A DNA stretch of 47,596 nucleotides. Source: JAKSSE01 sp045597645 (GTDB lineage Bacteria > Bacillota > Clostridia > Lachnospirales > Lachnospiraceae). Below the pieces are notes generated by a model. That model saw only the letters and a program-made list of their open reading frames with translations, was not told the origin of the DNA and did not search any database. This document shows, in pieces, positions 8,190 to 16,602 of the stretch. A program made the position numbers and the translations under genes. The stretch covers positions 1 through 47,596 of the forward strand of contig JAZLKM010000006.1 in NCBI GenBank assembly GCA_045597645.1, in the 5' to 3' direction. How positions within the stretch are numbered: the first letter of the stretch is position 1; each line of letters begins with the position of its first letter.

Positions 8190-10400
8190 ATGAAGAGAAA
8201 TAAGCTTACAAGTAATTCTAAGTTCTATCCCATGCTGGCCATCAATATTATAATGGCCGTCCTTTTCATTTTCTTTTACGCACGTAACCTCTATCAGACA
8301 CAAACTGATATCAGAGAAAATAATCTCCAGGAAATCGAAAGTGCTGTCACCAGCTCTGCAGAGCAATTTGGTGCATATATGTACAATAGCGACAATATGA
8401 CAGAGGGCTTTCGCACATATATGGAAGGAAAGCACTTCTCCATTGCTTCCGCTTTAGATTATCTGACGTATTGGGCTGATTTCTATGAGAAAATTGAGCT
8501 AATAAATGTCGGTACATATAGTTTTTTTGAAGTGTATCCACAAAAAAAGATGTACGTGCAGGGTAGCCGAATGGGAGACCCTGACGTTGTAGACTACATT
8601 ACTAATTTGTCGTCTCACGAGAGCGAAGATGACGTACTTGTTACACGTATATTCTTCATGGAAGGCATCGATGAGCCTGTGATAGGTGTGTGCCGGCGTA
8701 TTCATATTCAGCAGTATGATTATCTTATGCTTTTTGTATCCAGGGTGAGCACCCTTCTCAACTACGGTATCACAGTTGACAATCTCTCAACCGAGGACCT
8801 TATCCTCATGGATGGAGACGGAAGCATTCTCTACGGCTCACTTGATGGTGTCAATTCCTCTGTCAGCCAGAATTTCTACAACACCATCAGCCTTTGGTCC
8901 AACGGTGATGTGGCATACATGGCCAAAGACAGCATCAATACAACCGGACAATTCAATTTCGAATTTACCACCGCGCAAAATGGAGCATCATACTTTATTG
9001 GTCACAAGGTGCCACACTGCAATGACTGGGTCCTTGTCCGCCGAGTTGACGCTAAATCCCTAGCCCCTGAAAAGGAGTCTGTTAAGCTTTCTGTTTTCGC
9101 CACAGTCTTTCTCATGATATGGCTGCTTATAGATGTCATAGGATATATCTCATATAATCAGCAGCTCAAAAAGTCTCTCCGCACTATTGAAGTCCAAAAT
9201 GAGGAACTGGCGTATGCAAGTAGCGCAAAGACCACATTTGTATCCAACATTTCACATGAAATTCGTACACCAATAAACGCAGTGCTTGGTATGGATGAAA
9301 TGATTCTTCGTGAATCAAAAGATCCTATCATTACAAGCTATGCTGAGGATATTCATAATGCAGGCAATGTACTACTCAATCTGATCAATGACGTACTTGA
9401 TTTTTCCAAAATAGAATCCGGAAAGTTAGATATCATTCCTGTAGACTACAGCCCTGCATCTCTTGTCAGTGACATTTACACCTTAAGCAAGTTAAAGGCC
9501 GATGCAAAATATCTCAATTTCTCTGTAAATGTAGCATCTGACCTGCCAAGCATGTTATACGGCGATGATGTGCGAATTAAGCAGATTATTATCAACCTGC
9601 TTTCTAACGCTATCAAATATACCACCGAAGGTATTGTGGAACTGACAATGGGCTACGAGCGCAAATCTGACGCGGTCATATCCCTCAATGTAGCGGTCAA
9701 GGATTCAGGCATAGGAATTAAGCCTGAAGACATCGATAGACTGTTTGATGAATACTCAAGATTTGACACCAAGAAGAACCGTAATGTCGAAGGTACCGGC
9801 CTCGGTATGAGCATTGTATGTAAGCTACTTAACATGATGGGAAGTGAGCTTCAGATAGACAGCACCTACGGCGTAGGCTCCCGCTTCTCATTCTCTATTC
9901 TGCAGAAAGTTGTGGATAACACGCCAACTGGTTTTCTTGATTTAGACAAAGTCAAAGAAAAGTCTGATGCATCATTCCATGAGCAGACCATATATGCTCC
10001 AGATGCGCGCATTCTCGTTGTAGATGATACTCCGCTTAATATCAAAGTCGTAGAGAGTCTGCTAAAGGATTCGGGTATGACCATTGATACTGCAACCTCG
10101 GGTGCTAGGTGCCTAAAAGCGACCTCAATGATTGACTACGATCTCGTACTTCTCGATCACCGTATGCCTAAGATGGATGGTGTCGAGACTCTTCATATAC
10201 TTAGAGAACGCGAAAAAGAGACTGGCAGGCGCACACCTGTTGTAGTACTTACAGCCAATGTGGTCTCAGGTGCTAAGGAATATTATGTATCTGAGGGCTT
10301 CGATGATTTCCTTTCAAAGCCAATTAATCCAGAATATTTGGATGAAATACTGACGCAATACTTACCTCCAGAAAAGGTAAGTCGCAAATCATTAATTTAG
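8190..10400 (+). CDS. Hybrid sensor histidine kinase with C-terminal receiver domain
   Basis: 736-residue hybrid kinase. A membrane helix at about 16-31 and another at 299-321 flank an extracellular sensor region of about 265 residues that looks like a Cache-type fold. HisKA follows with His356 in SNISHEIRTPINAVLG, then the ATPase domain (NLLSNAIKYT, VKDSGIGI, GTGLGMSI). The C-terminal receiver has ILVVDDTPLN, the phosphoacceptor Asp in LVLLDHRMPKMDG and the Lys in LSKPIN. There is no Hpt domain and no separate output regulator next to it, so the phosphate must go to a partner elsewhere. The ATG is preceded by GAGGGTGCACT. A small cupin gene follows 14 bases downstream. Confidence 0.95.
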   Translation: MKRNKLTSNSKFYPMLAINIIMAVLFIFFYARNLYQTQTDIRENNLQEIESAVTSSAEQFGAYMYNSDNMTEGFRTYMEGKHFSIASALDYLTYWADFYEKIELINVGTYSFFEVYPQKKMYVQGSRMGDPDVVDYITNLSSHESEDDVLVTRIFFMEGIDEPVIGVCRRIHIQQYDYLMLFVSRVSTLLNYGITVDNLSTEDLILMDGDGSILYGSLDGVNSSVSQNFYNTISLWSNGDVAYMAKDSINTTGQFNFEFTTAQNGASYFIGHKVPHCNDWVLVRRVDAKSLAPEKESVKLSVFATVFLMIWLLIDVIGYISYNQQLKKSLRTIEVQNEELAYASSAKTTFVSNISHEIRTPINAVLGMDEMILRESKDPIITSYAEDIHNAGNVLLNLINDVLDFSKIESGKLDIIPVDYSPASLVSDIYTLSKLKADAKYLNFSVNVASDLPSMLYGDDVRIKQIIINLLSNAIKYTTEGIVELTMGYERKSDAVISLNVAVKDSGIGIKPEDIDRLFDEYSRFDTKKNRNVEGTGLGMSIVCKLLNMMGSELQIDSTYGVGSRFSFSILQKVVDNTPTGFLDLDKVKEKSDASFHEQTIYAPDARILVVDDTPLNIKVVESLLKDSGMTIDTATSGARCLKATSMIDYDLVLLDHRMPKMDGVETLHILREREKETGRRTPVVVLTANVVSGAKEYYVSEGFDDFLSKPINPEYLDEILTQYLPPEKVSRKSLI

Positions 10401-10414
10401 CAGGAGGTATAAAT

Positions 10415-10738
10415 ATGTACACAAGAAACAATGATAGAGAATACGGAAGTGCCGGCGAAGGTGCCGTAAGAAAAGTACTTAGCTACAGCGATGATATTAT
10501 GGCCTGTGAGCTATTATTTGAGCCAGGAGCTGTAGGTGCAATGCACTCCCACCCACATCAGCAGATTGGATATATCATCTCCGGCTCACTCGTCTATCAC
10601 GAGGAAGGGCAGCCTGATGTCACCCTTTCTACCGGAGATACTTATATAGTAGCTCCTAATGTAATGCATGGCATCAATTGCATTACCGATGTAAAGTTGC
10701 TTGATATCTTCACCCCTATGCGTGAAGACTTCATCTAA
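10415..10738 (+). CDS. Small single-domain cupin protein
   Basis: 107-residue cupin. The first cupin motif is GAVGAMHSHPHQQIGYIISG with histidines and a Gln as likely metal ligands, and the second is DTYIVAPNVMHGI with the last His. Proteins of this size bind a metal and often a small acidic or sugar ligand; some are pectin- or ectoine-linked, but the substrate cannot be told here. It follows the hybrid kinase by 14 bases with its own AGGAGGT site, so it is co-transcribed and ends at a strong terminator. A link to the signal sensed by the kinase is inference. Confidence 0.9.
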   Translation: MYTRNNDREYGSAGEGAVRKVLSYSDDIMACELLFEPGAVGAMHSHPHQQIGYIISGSLVYHEEGQPDVTLSTGDTYIVAPNVMHGINCITDVKLLDIFTPMREDFI

Positions 10739-10754
10739 ATTAATCAAAGTAAAA

Positions 10755-10779
10755 GCGCTGTCTGCTATTCAGACAGCGC
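10755..10779. terminator. Bidirectional terminator between convergent genes
   Basis: A perfect ten-pair stem (GCGCTGTCTG with CAGACAGCGC) around a five-base loop. A T-rich tract follows on the plus side (CTCTTTTT) and TTTTAC on the minus side. The stop codon of the minus-strand DctP-like gene lies in the loop, so the stem overlaps that gene's end. Confidence 0.88.
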
Positions 10780-11802
10780 CTCTTTTTCTTCTATGCCCAT
10801 TATCTGCTCTAATGTTTCATAATCATCGGCGCAGTATTTCTCGTACACATCTGCCATCGCCGCTTGAAATTCACGTTTTTCCTCTTGCGAAATCTCAGTC
10901 ACTGTAACACCAGCCGCCTGTGCAATCTCACGGGACTTTTGCTCCCTCTCACTCCAGAGCTGCCTTTCATAAATAGCAGACTCCAGTGCACATTCCTTTA
11001 TTATTGCTTTGTCCTCATCCGACAGTTTTTCCCAGGTTCTCGCTGAACATATCTGCATCTCAGGCACTCTTGTATGTTCATCAAGCATTATATATTTTGC
11101 CACCTCATAGTGCTGCATAGACTCGTAAGATGGCCAGTTATTTTCAGCGCCAGCCACGCTCCTAGTCTCAAGCGCCGCATACACCTCATGGTAATCCATA
11201 GGTACAGGTGTGGCTCCCAGCGCACTCACCATATCAGCCATAAGCGAGGAATCCTGTATACGTATTCTCTTTCCCTGAAGTCCTTCTATGCTGGTCACCA
11301 TTTCAGTGGTATAGAAATTACGACATCCAGCATCATACCAGGACAATCCAACGAAGTCATCATCGCTGATATTATTTAGATACCGGTCTCCAATTTCACC
11401 ATCTAGGACGCTCCACATATGCTCAGAGCTAATATACAGGTACGGCATCTGAAGCACGTTCATTTCTGGCGCATAGGCTGCTATCTGAGACAATGACACT
11501 CTGGAGAAATCTACCCCACCATACTTCATCTGCTCGAGTACATCGGTTTCTGTCCCCATCTCACCCTTATCTTTTACAAGGATCTCGATGCGCCCCTCGG
11601 TCCGTTCGAACACAAGCTCGGCAAACCTCACAGCTCCCAACGTTGTCGGATAGTCACTTTGCTGGTTCTCCGCATACGAAAAGACGTACTGCGGTCCAGC
11701 GGTTTCATTTTTTTCCCCGTAAATATAATAGGCAAGCAAAACAAATGTTGCCAGAAGAACAGCAATTATAGCCCCAATTATTATCTTGTTAGCTCTTCCC
11801 AT
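10765..11802 (-). CDS. Membrane-anchored TRAP-type (DctP) solute-binding protein, probable sensor accessory
   Basis: 345-residue DctP-family protein. The N-terminus KIIIGAIIAVLLATFVLLAYY is a single hydrophobic helix without a lipobox cysteine or clear cleavage site, so it is probably tethered by an uncleaved anchor. The family core is visible: FAELVFERTEGRIEI, the MPYLYISSEHMW segment, and GKRIRIQDSSLMADM with the conserved Arg that binds a carboxylate ligand. The gene begins directly after the YesN stop codon and ends that operon, separate from the dctPQM operon that has its own lipoprotein DctP. I infer a role in presenting ligand to the YesM kinase. Confidence 0.85.
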   Translation of the reverse strand: MGRANKIIIGAIIAVLLATFVLLAYYIYGEKNETAGPQYVFSYAENQQSDYPTTLGAVRFAELVFERTEGRIEILVKDKGEMGTETDVLEQMKYGGVDFSRVSLSQIAAYAPEMNVLQMPYLYISSEHMWSVLDGEIGDRYLNNISDDDFVGLSWYDAGCRNFYTTEMVTSIEGLQGKRIRIQDSSLMADMVSALGATPVPMDYHEVYAALETRSVAGAENNWPSYESMQHYEVAKYIMLDEHTRVPEMQICSARTWEKLSDEDKAIIKECALESAIYERQLWSEREQKSREIAQAAGVTVTEISQEEKREFQAAMADVYEKYCADDYETLEQIMGIEEKEALSE

Positions 11803-12600
11803 CTACTGTTCCTTTTGCTTCATCACCATCAGTCTGTACTCCGATGGTGTCATCTCCATCTTACGCTTAAATACCTTGGTAAAATAATTAGGATCCTTAT
11901 ATCCCACTCTATCACCAATGTCCTTTATGTTTATTGATAAATCTTCCATCAGCTCCTTAGCCTTATCTATTCTGTACTCAGAGAGATAGAGAACGAATCC
12001 CTTACCAAAGCACTGTTTGAAAATCTTGCAGAAATATGCATCGCTGTAGTTCAGAATCGATGCTACATTTTGCAGTGAAATGTCATTCATGTAATTGCCG
12101 TCAATATAATTTTTGATGGTCTCGCAGATAGCATTCAACTTCGTACTGCCTGCCATATCTACTTCTCCATCTGCTGTGGCTTCGCTTCTTGCAATGCCGT
12201 CATGCAATAGTCCTTCTTCCTTGCGACTATCCAGGACACGTATGGCCTCCTCGAGCACTGCCTCAAGCTCCTCCTTCGGAGCCGGCTTTAGCATATACTC
12301 CATAGCACGCACACCGATAGCTCGCTTAGCATAGGCGAACTCATCAAATGCCGTCAGAAAGATGATGATGCAATTTTTATTTTTTTCTCTGATTTGCTCA
12401 GCCGCTTCAAGTCCATTTACACCCGGCATCTCAATGTCAAGCAACGCTATATCACAATTCTCATCAAAGAATTTCTCAGTTGCCTCCCTTCCATTAACCG
12501 CCTCTACTGTCTCAAGACGACCCTCGAAGCTGGAATTAATGAACTTTGACACAACCGCCCTCTCTATAAATTCATCATCTGCTATTAGCACTCTATACAT
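11803..12600 (-). CDS. YesN-type response regulator with AraC DNA-binding domain
   Basis: 265-residue regulator. The receiver domain has ADDE at 7-10, phosphoacceptor Asp55 in IALLDIEMPGVNG, and KPAPKEELE with the conserved Lys. The C-terminal AraC domain has two helix-turn-helix units (ISLQNVASILNYSDAYFCKIF and IKDIGDRVGYKDPNYFTKVFK). The frame could open seven codons earlier, but GGAGGGGG lies seven bases before the ATG at 12600, which also begins the canonical MYRVLIADDE. It overlaps the YesM kinase gene by 8 bases. It probably controls the neighbouring TRAP operon. Confidence 0.93.
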   Translation of the reverse strand: MYRVLIADDEFIERAVVSKFINSSFEGRLETVEAVNGREATEKFFDENCDIALLDIEMPGVNGLEAAEQIREKNKNCIIIFLTAFDEFAYAKRAIGVRAMEYMLKPAPKEELEAVLEEAIRVLDSRKEEGLLHDGIARSEATADGEVDMAGSTKLNAICETIKNYIDGNYMNDISLQNVASILNYSDAYFCKIFKQCFGKGFVLYLSEYRIDKAKELMEDLSINIKDIGDRVGYKDPNYFTKVFKRKMEMTPSEYRLMVMKQKEQ

Positions 12601-14155
12601 TGGTAGCCCCCTCCGATACATTATTTGCGTTATCGTTCCCTTGATATGTTCCTATTTCCATAAGAGGTAGTCTGAGATGGATTATAGTGCCTTTCCCCTC
12701 TTGGCTTTGTATAATTACATCACCATCGCTATACATACCTCTAATTCTCTTGACTGTATTGCCCAAACCGATGCCATGATACTTTCCGTCATCTACAGAT
12801 ATTGCATCAAGATCTTCTAACAGAGTATTTAAAGTTTCCTGACTCATCCCCAATCCATCATCACTTATCTCTATGCATAGATGAGTATCCTGAGCAGTTA
12901 TAATTATACCGATCGTACCCCCGGATTCCTTTGGTGAAATCCCATGAATTATAGAGTTCTCCACCAGCGGCTGCAAGGTAAATGCAGGTATAAGTACAGA
13001 TGTCTCATCCACCTGACAATCCAAATTGTACCTGATTCGCTCTCCAAAACGCATCTTCTGCAAATACATATAATCCGATACAACTTTTATTTCCTGAGAC
13101 AGCACTACCTCTGAATCCTGTGTCTTAAGATTATATCTGAACAGATCTGACAGTGACCTTATCATTTTCTCTGTAGTCTGAGCATCCTCAAGCTGAGCCA
13201 TGCCGCTTATCACATTTAATGTGTTAAATAGAAAATGCGGATTTACCTGGTTCTTGAGCATGTCAAACCGCATATTCTCAAGCTGTCTCTCTGCTTCCAG
13301 GCGCTCAAGCTCCTCCTGATGCAGAAGCTCCATCGTCTCCTGACTATTCTTGAGAGCCACGATATACTGTCCTGTGGCATACTTCATCTCATTAAATGTC
13401 TTAGTCAGCTCACCAATCTCATCTCGGTTATTAACCCTCACATCGGGTATACTGAAGTCTCTTTGTCCTATTTTCCGGGATGCCTCTGCCAACGCAACTA
13501 CAGGGTCTACAATCGTCTTATTCATTGCCATAGATACATTGAAAATAGCAATGAGCAGTAGAGCTACCACTATAGCTACGACTATCGGTACAGAAATAAT
13601 CTTGGGCAATGCTGTCCTATACATATCTGTACCATCCTGAATGGTCATATTCATCAGTTCCTTTGAATACTGTGATAGATACGCCTGCAAATCGTACACA
13701 CGGTACAGGTCTGTTATAAAGTTCTCGCGCTCCCTGTCACGCTTAAGTATCTCATCCCGGTAATCACAGTACACACTGTACATGTTGTTTATTGACCAGG
13801 TCTTTGAATACCTCTGTGCCCCTATTTCGCTGTAAGCATATGGTAGTGCTTCCACTGCAAGCTTGGTCTGAACGATTGCCTCATCTAATGTTGCCTTCGC
13901 AGTTTCGTCGTCTGCCCCCTTCATATAGCTTTCAAACAACGCGAACTCACTCGTCATCGTTGTAACCAAATCATTGGCTCTGAGGTTATCATTTATAATA
14001 TCATTGACATCTAATATTGATAATCGAACAATCCATAGGTCCAAGAGTACAGACACGAAAATGACCAGAAGTACTGACGACAGGAAGAATGCTATCTTGT
14101 TCCTGAGTGTACTTCCAGCCCATCTATCTGATATTTTTTGGAATGTTCTGGCCAT
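12593..14155 (-). CDS. YesM-type sensor histidine kinase
   Basis: 520-residue kinase of the LytS/YesM group. There is a membrane helix near the N-terminus (IAFFLSSVLLVIFVSVLLDLW), an extracellular region of about 130 residues, a second membrane helix (VPIVVAIVVALLLIAIF), a HAMP domain, a coiled-coil stretch, then the His_kinase domain with NPHFLFNTLN and a GHKL ATPase (ENSIIHGI, ISDDGLGM, GIGLGN). The frame extends to a TTG five codons earlier, but GGAG lies nine bases before the ATG at 14155. Its partner is the YesN regulator downstream, and a DctP-like protein completes the operon. Confidence 0.94.
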   Translation of the reverse strand: MARTFQKISDRWAGSTLRNKIAFFLSSVLLVIFVSVLLDLWIVRLSILDVNDIINDNLRANDLVTTMTSEFALFESYMKGADDETAKATLDEAIVQTKLAVEALPYAYSEIGAQRYSKTWSINNMYSVYCDYRDEILKRDRERENFITDLYRVYDLQAYLSQYSKELMNMTIQDGTDMYRTALPKIISVPIVVAIVVALLLIAIFNVSMAMNKTIVDPVVALAEASRKIGQRDFSIPDVRVNNRDEIGELTKTFNEMKYATGQYIVALKNSQETMELLHQEELERLEAERQLENMRFDMLKNQVNPHFLFNTLNVISGMAQLEDAQTTEKMIRSLSDLFRYNLKTQDSEVVLSQEIKVVSDYMYLQKMRFGERIRYNLDCQVDETSVLIPAFTLQPLVENSIIHGISPKESGGTIGIIITAQDTHLCIEISDDGLGMSQETLNTLLEDLDAISVDDGKYHGIGLGNTVKRIRGMYSDGDVIIQSQEGKGTIIHLRLPLMEIGTYQGNDNANNVSEGATNV

Positions 14156-14175
14156 AGACAATATCTCCAATAAAT

Positions 14176-14205
14176 AAAGCCGAACCGCTATCGCGACTCG
14201 GCTTT
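14176..14205 (-). terminator. Terminator at the end of the TRAP operon
   Basis: On the minus strand AAAGCCGA pairs with TCGGCTTT, with an inner CGC/GCG stem, followed by ATTTATT. It lies just past the YcxB-like stop codon and before the YesM start. Confidence 0.7.
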
Positions 14206-14212
14206 TATTATA

Positions 14213-14677
14213 TCACTTTATGTGCTCTTTCAAAAATATAATGAAGTCTTTTTTATTTTTTTCCATCATTCGATTGTTGATGATATAGCCATTCTGACCG
14301 CCTGAGAAAATAACTACATAGTTTCTCTTGGCCGTCATCCCCAGCTTATCCCAGCCGATTGCCTGTCTCTGGCCACCAGAGTACACCGTCATCCCCTGTT
14401 CGTTAAACTTGAACTCAAGGTCTCTAGGTATCATCTCCACCTGACGCTTAGATCGAAGCAGGATAAAAAACGGCTGAAACACCGGAAATATAAGGCATCC
14501 AAGCAGCATCAGCACTTGCAACACGTCACCTGCCTGATTCCAGAACTTAAGGCTAAGTGCTATAAGTGATGCCGTAAATATTACATTAACCAATCCCAAC
14601 GGGAGCTTATATGTGTTTGCCATCGCCATTCCAAAGAAGTCGAAGACACTCACTTTATTCTTAAATTCATACTCCAT
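14213..14677 (-). CDS. YcxB-like membrane protein
   Basis: 154-residue protein resembling the YcxB-like family. The N-terminal third holds two hydrophobic segments (LGLVNVIFTASLIALSL and LQVLMLLGCLIFPVFQPFF). The soluble C-terminal part has the family's beta-rich pattern with FNEQGMTVYSGGQRQAIGWDKL and YVVIFSGGQNGYIINNR. The function of the family is not established. It follows dctM by about 25 bases with a GGAG site and precedes the terminator, so it is the last gene of the TRAP operon. Confidence 0.78.
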   Translation of the reverse strand: MEYEFKNKVSVFDFFGMAMANTYKLPLGLVNVIFTASLIALSLKFWNQAGDVLQVLMLLGCLIFPVFQPFFILLRSKRQVEMIPRDLEFKFNEQGMTVYSGGQRQAIGWDKLGMTAKRNYVVIFSGGQNGYIINNRMMEKNKKDFIIFLKEHIK

Positions 14678-14701
14678 TTAAGACTCCATCATTTCTGACC
14701 A

Positions 14702-15994
14702 TTAGCCTACAAGGCTTGGCAGGAACATTGTGATTTCCGGAACAAAGGTAAGCAGGAGCAATACTGCTATCATGCACAGATAGAATGGAAGTGTTGCCTT
14801 TACTACCTTCTCCATCTTGCACTTTCCTACTGCTGAGCCGATGAAAAGTACGGCGCCAACCGGAGGTGTAAGAAGGCCGATACCACAGTTAAGAATCATA
14901 ATGATACCGAACTGGATTGGATTGATACCAATTGAAGTAGCAATCGGAAGAAGGATTGGTGTAGCGATCAAAATGATCGGTGCCATATCCATTATGCATC
15001 CAAGTACCAGGAGAATAAGGTTAAGCAGTAATGCAATGATGTATGGGTTGTCAGATACACCAATGATTGCCTTTGCTGCAAGGTCCGGTACATGAAGTGT
15101 GGTAAGGCAGTAACCAAATGCACTTGAGGTTGCAATAAGTATAAGAACGATTGCAAGAGTGTCAATACACTTCTCAAATGACTCCCATACGCCCTTCCAG
15201 TTAAGTCCCTTGTAAATAAATACTGAAACGATAAGTGAGTAGATAACTGCGATAGCTGCTGACTCAGTAGCTGTAAACCAACCACCTACTACACCAACTA
15301 CTACGATTACTACTGCTGCAAGTGCCCAGAAAGACTTAATGAACTGCTTTCCGAGAGCCTTGATGGAGAACCTATCTCCCTTTGGATAATGTCTTCTCTT
15401 AGAAATGATGAATGAACCAACCATAAGAGAAAGAGCAAGGAGTGCTCCAGGCACGTAACCAGCCATGAAGAGAGCTCCTACAGAGATACCACCAGCTGAC
15501 ATAGCATAAATAACCATGTTGTGGCTAGGTGGAACCAGAAGTCCCTCGCATGAAGATGTAATAGTAACTGCGGTTGAGAAGTCATCATCGTATCCCTGGT
15601 CAACCATCATAGGAATAAGGATTGAACCAAGTGATGCGGTATCAGCTGATGCAGATCCTGAAATACCACCAAAGAAGTATGATGCAACGATGTTAACCAT
15701 TGCCATACCACCTGTCATCCAGCCTACCAGCGAGTTAGCCAGCGCAATCAGCTTCTCTGATATACCGCCTGATCCCATAAGTACGCCCATGGTGATGAAG
15801 AACGGTACTGCCATAAGTGAAAATGAATTAATTCCCTTAACCATCTGCTGGCACACAGTGCTAAGCGGAAGGCCCTGTACTGCAAGGCAAAACACTGAAG
15901 AAAGTCCTACTGCATATGCAATCGGGAATCTCAGCATAATCATTACAAGGAATGATACCAAAAGTACAACAATTGCTAATGTCTGAACGCTCAT
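14702..15994 (-). CDS. dctM: TRAP transporter large permease (DctM)
   Basis: 430-residue large membrane subunit of a TRAP (tripartite ATP-independent periplasmic) transporter, which uses an ion gradient to move organic acids or sugar acids bound by DctP. About twelve hydrophobic segments span the protein. Family signatures include MRFPIAYAVGLSS, VPFFITMGVLMGSGG, FFGGISGSASADTASLGSI, LVPPSHNMVIYA and GLLTPPVGAVLF. The ATG overlaps the dctQ stop by 4 bases, giving coupled translation. Confidence 0.95.
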   Translation of the reverse strand: MSVQTLAIVVLLVSFLVMIMLRFPIAYAVGLSSVFCLAVQGLPLSTVCQQMVKGINSFSLMAVPFFITMGVLMGSGGISEKLIALANSLVGWMTGGMAMVNIVASYFFGGISGSASADTASLGSILIPMMVDQGYDDDFSTAVTITSSCEGLLVPPSHNMVIYAMSAGGISVGALFMAGYVPGALLALSLMVGSFIISKRRHYPKGDRFSIKALGKQFIKSFWALAAVVIVVVGVVGGWFTATESAAIAVIYSLIVSVFIYKGLNWKGVWESFEKCIDTLAIVLILIATSSAFGYCLTTLHVPDLAAKAIIGVSDNPYIIALLLNLILLVLGCIMDMAPIILIATPILLPIATSIGINPIQFGIIMILNCGIGLLTPPVGAVLFIGSAVGKCKMEKVVKATLPFYLCMIAVLLLLTFVPEITMFLPSLVG

Positions 15995-16524
15995 GCCTGT
16001 ACCTCCTTATCTTCCTTTATTACCATGCTCCTTATCTTCTGATAAAAAGCCTCAATTTCAAAAATAATCATCGCTATACCAGCAAGCGGTACCGGGAAGT
16101 ACATCCAGAACTTTGAAAGCTTTGGAAGGCTGATGTATGTAGCCTTAGCTCCAATGGTAGTAGCATATTTAAGTCCCACGATAACCATGATAAATCCAAG
16201 CGCAGTAACTGCTATGTGCGCAAGAATATCAAGAAAATCAAGAAGTCCCTTCGGCAGGAATCTGTCAAAAGCTGTCATACGAATATGGCTGCCTTTTCTT
16301 ATAGCAAGTGCTGCTGACAATACGGCCATATATGCCATAAACGTAAGTACCACTTCCTCTGACCACGCCGGATCTGGGATAAATTTAATATAGCGTCCAA
16401 GAACGCTCATTGAGGTGATTAAGATATCACCAACAAGCAGGAGCTTGCAGACGAAAAGTACAATCTTATATACCACGTCATACACCGGCTTGATTTTGTC
16501 CATAGCTTTGAAAAAAGCAGGCAT
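15991..16524 (-). CDS. dctQ: TRAP transporter small permease (DctQ)
   Basis: 177-residue small membrane subunit with four hydrophobic segments. The family pattern is visible in VLGRYIKFIPDPAWSEEVV with the conserved Trp-x-Glu-Glu core, AYMAVLSAALAIRKGSHIRM and FWMYFPVPLAGIAMI. It pairs with DctM. A hairpin with a T-run lies between dctP and this gene, so it is probably made at a lower level than the binding protein. The ATG follows GAGAGGAGAAGGGG. Confidence 0.94.
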   Translation of the reverse strand: MPAFFKAMDKIKPVYDVVYKIVLFVCKLLLVGDILITSMSVLGRYIKFIPDPAWSEEVVLTFMAYMAVLSAALAIRKGSHIRMTAFDRFLPKGLLDFLDILAHIAVTALGFIMVIVGLKYATTIGAKATYISLPKLSKFWMYFPVPLAGIAMIIFEIEAFYQKIRSMVIKEDKEVQA

Positions 16525-16558
16525 TCCCCTTCTCCTCTCATAGATAATACTTTAAAAA

Positions 16559-16590
16559 ATAGGGCACAGAGCAATCACTCTGTGCCCTAT
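16559..16590 (-). terminator. Intra-operon hairpin between dctP and dctQ
   Basis: A 13-pair perfect stem (arms read ATAGGGCACAGAG and CTCTGTGCCCTAT) around a six-base loop, followed on the minus strand by TTTTTTAAAG. As an intergenic terminator it should act as a partial stop, leaving most transcripts with dctP only. It could also protect the dctP mRNA 3' end. Confidence 0.85.
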
Positions 16591-16602
16591 AGTTATCTAA
16601 TC

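Noticed and set aside
8124..8435. Small minus-strand ORF opposite the start of the hybrid kinase
   Set aside because: No ribosome site or recognisable domain; it overlaps the kinase gene and its promoter.
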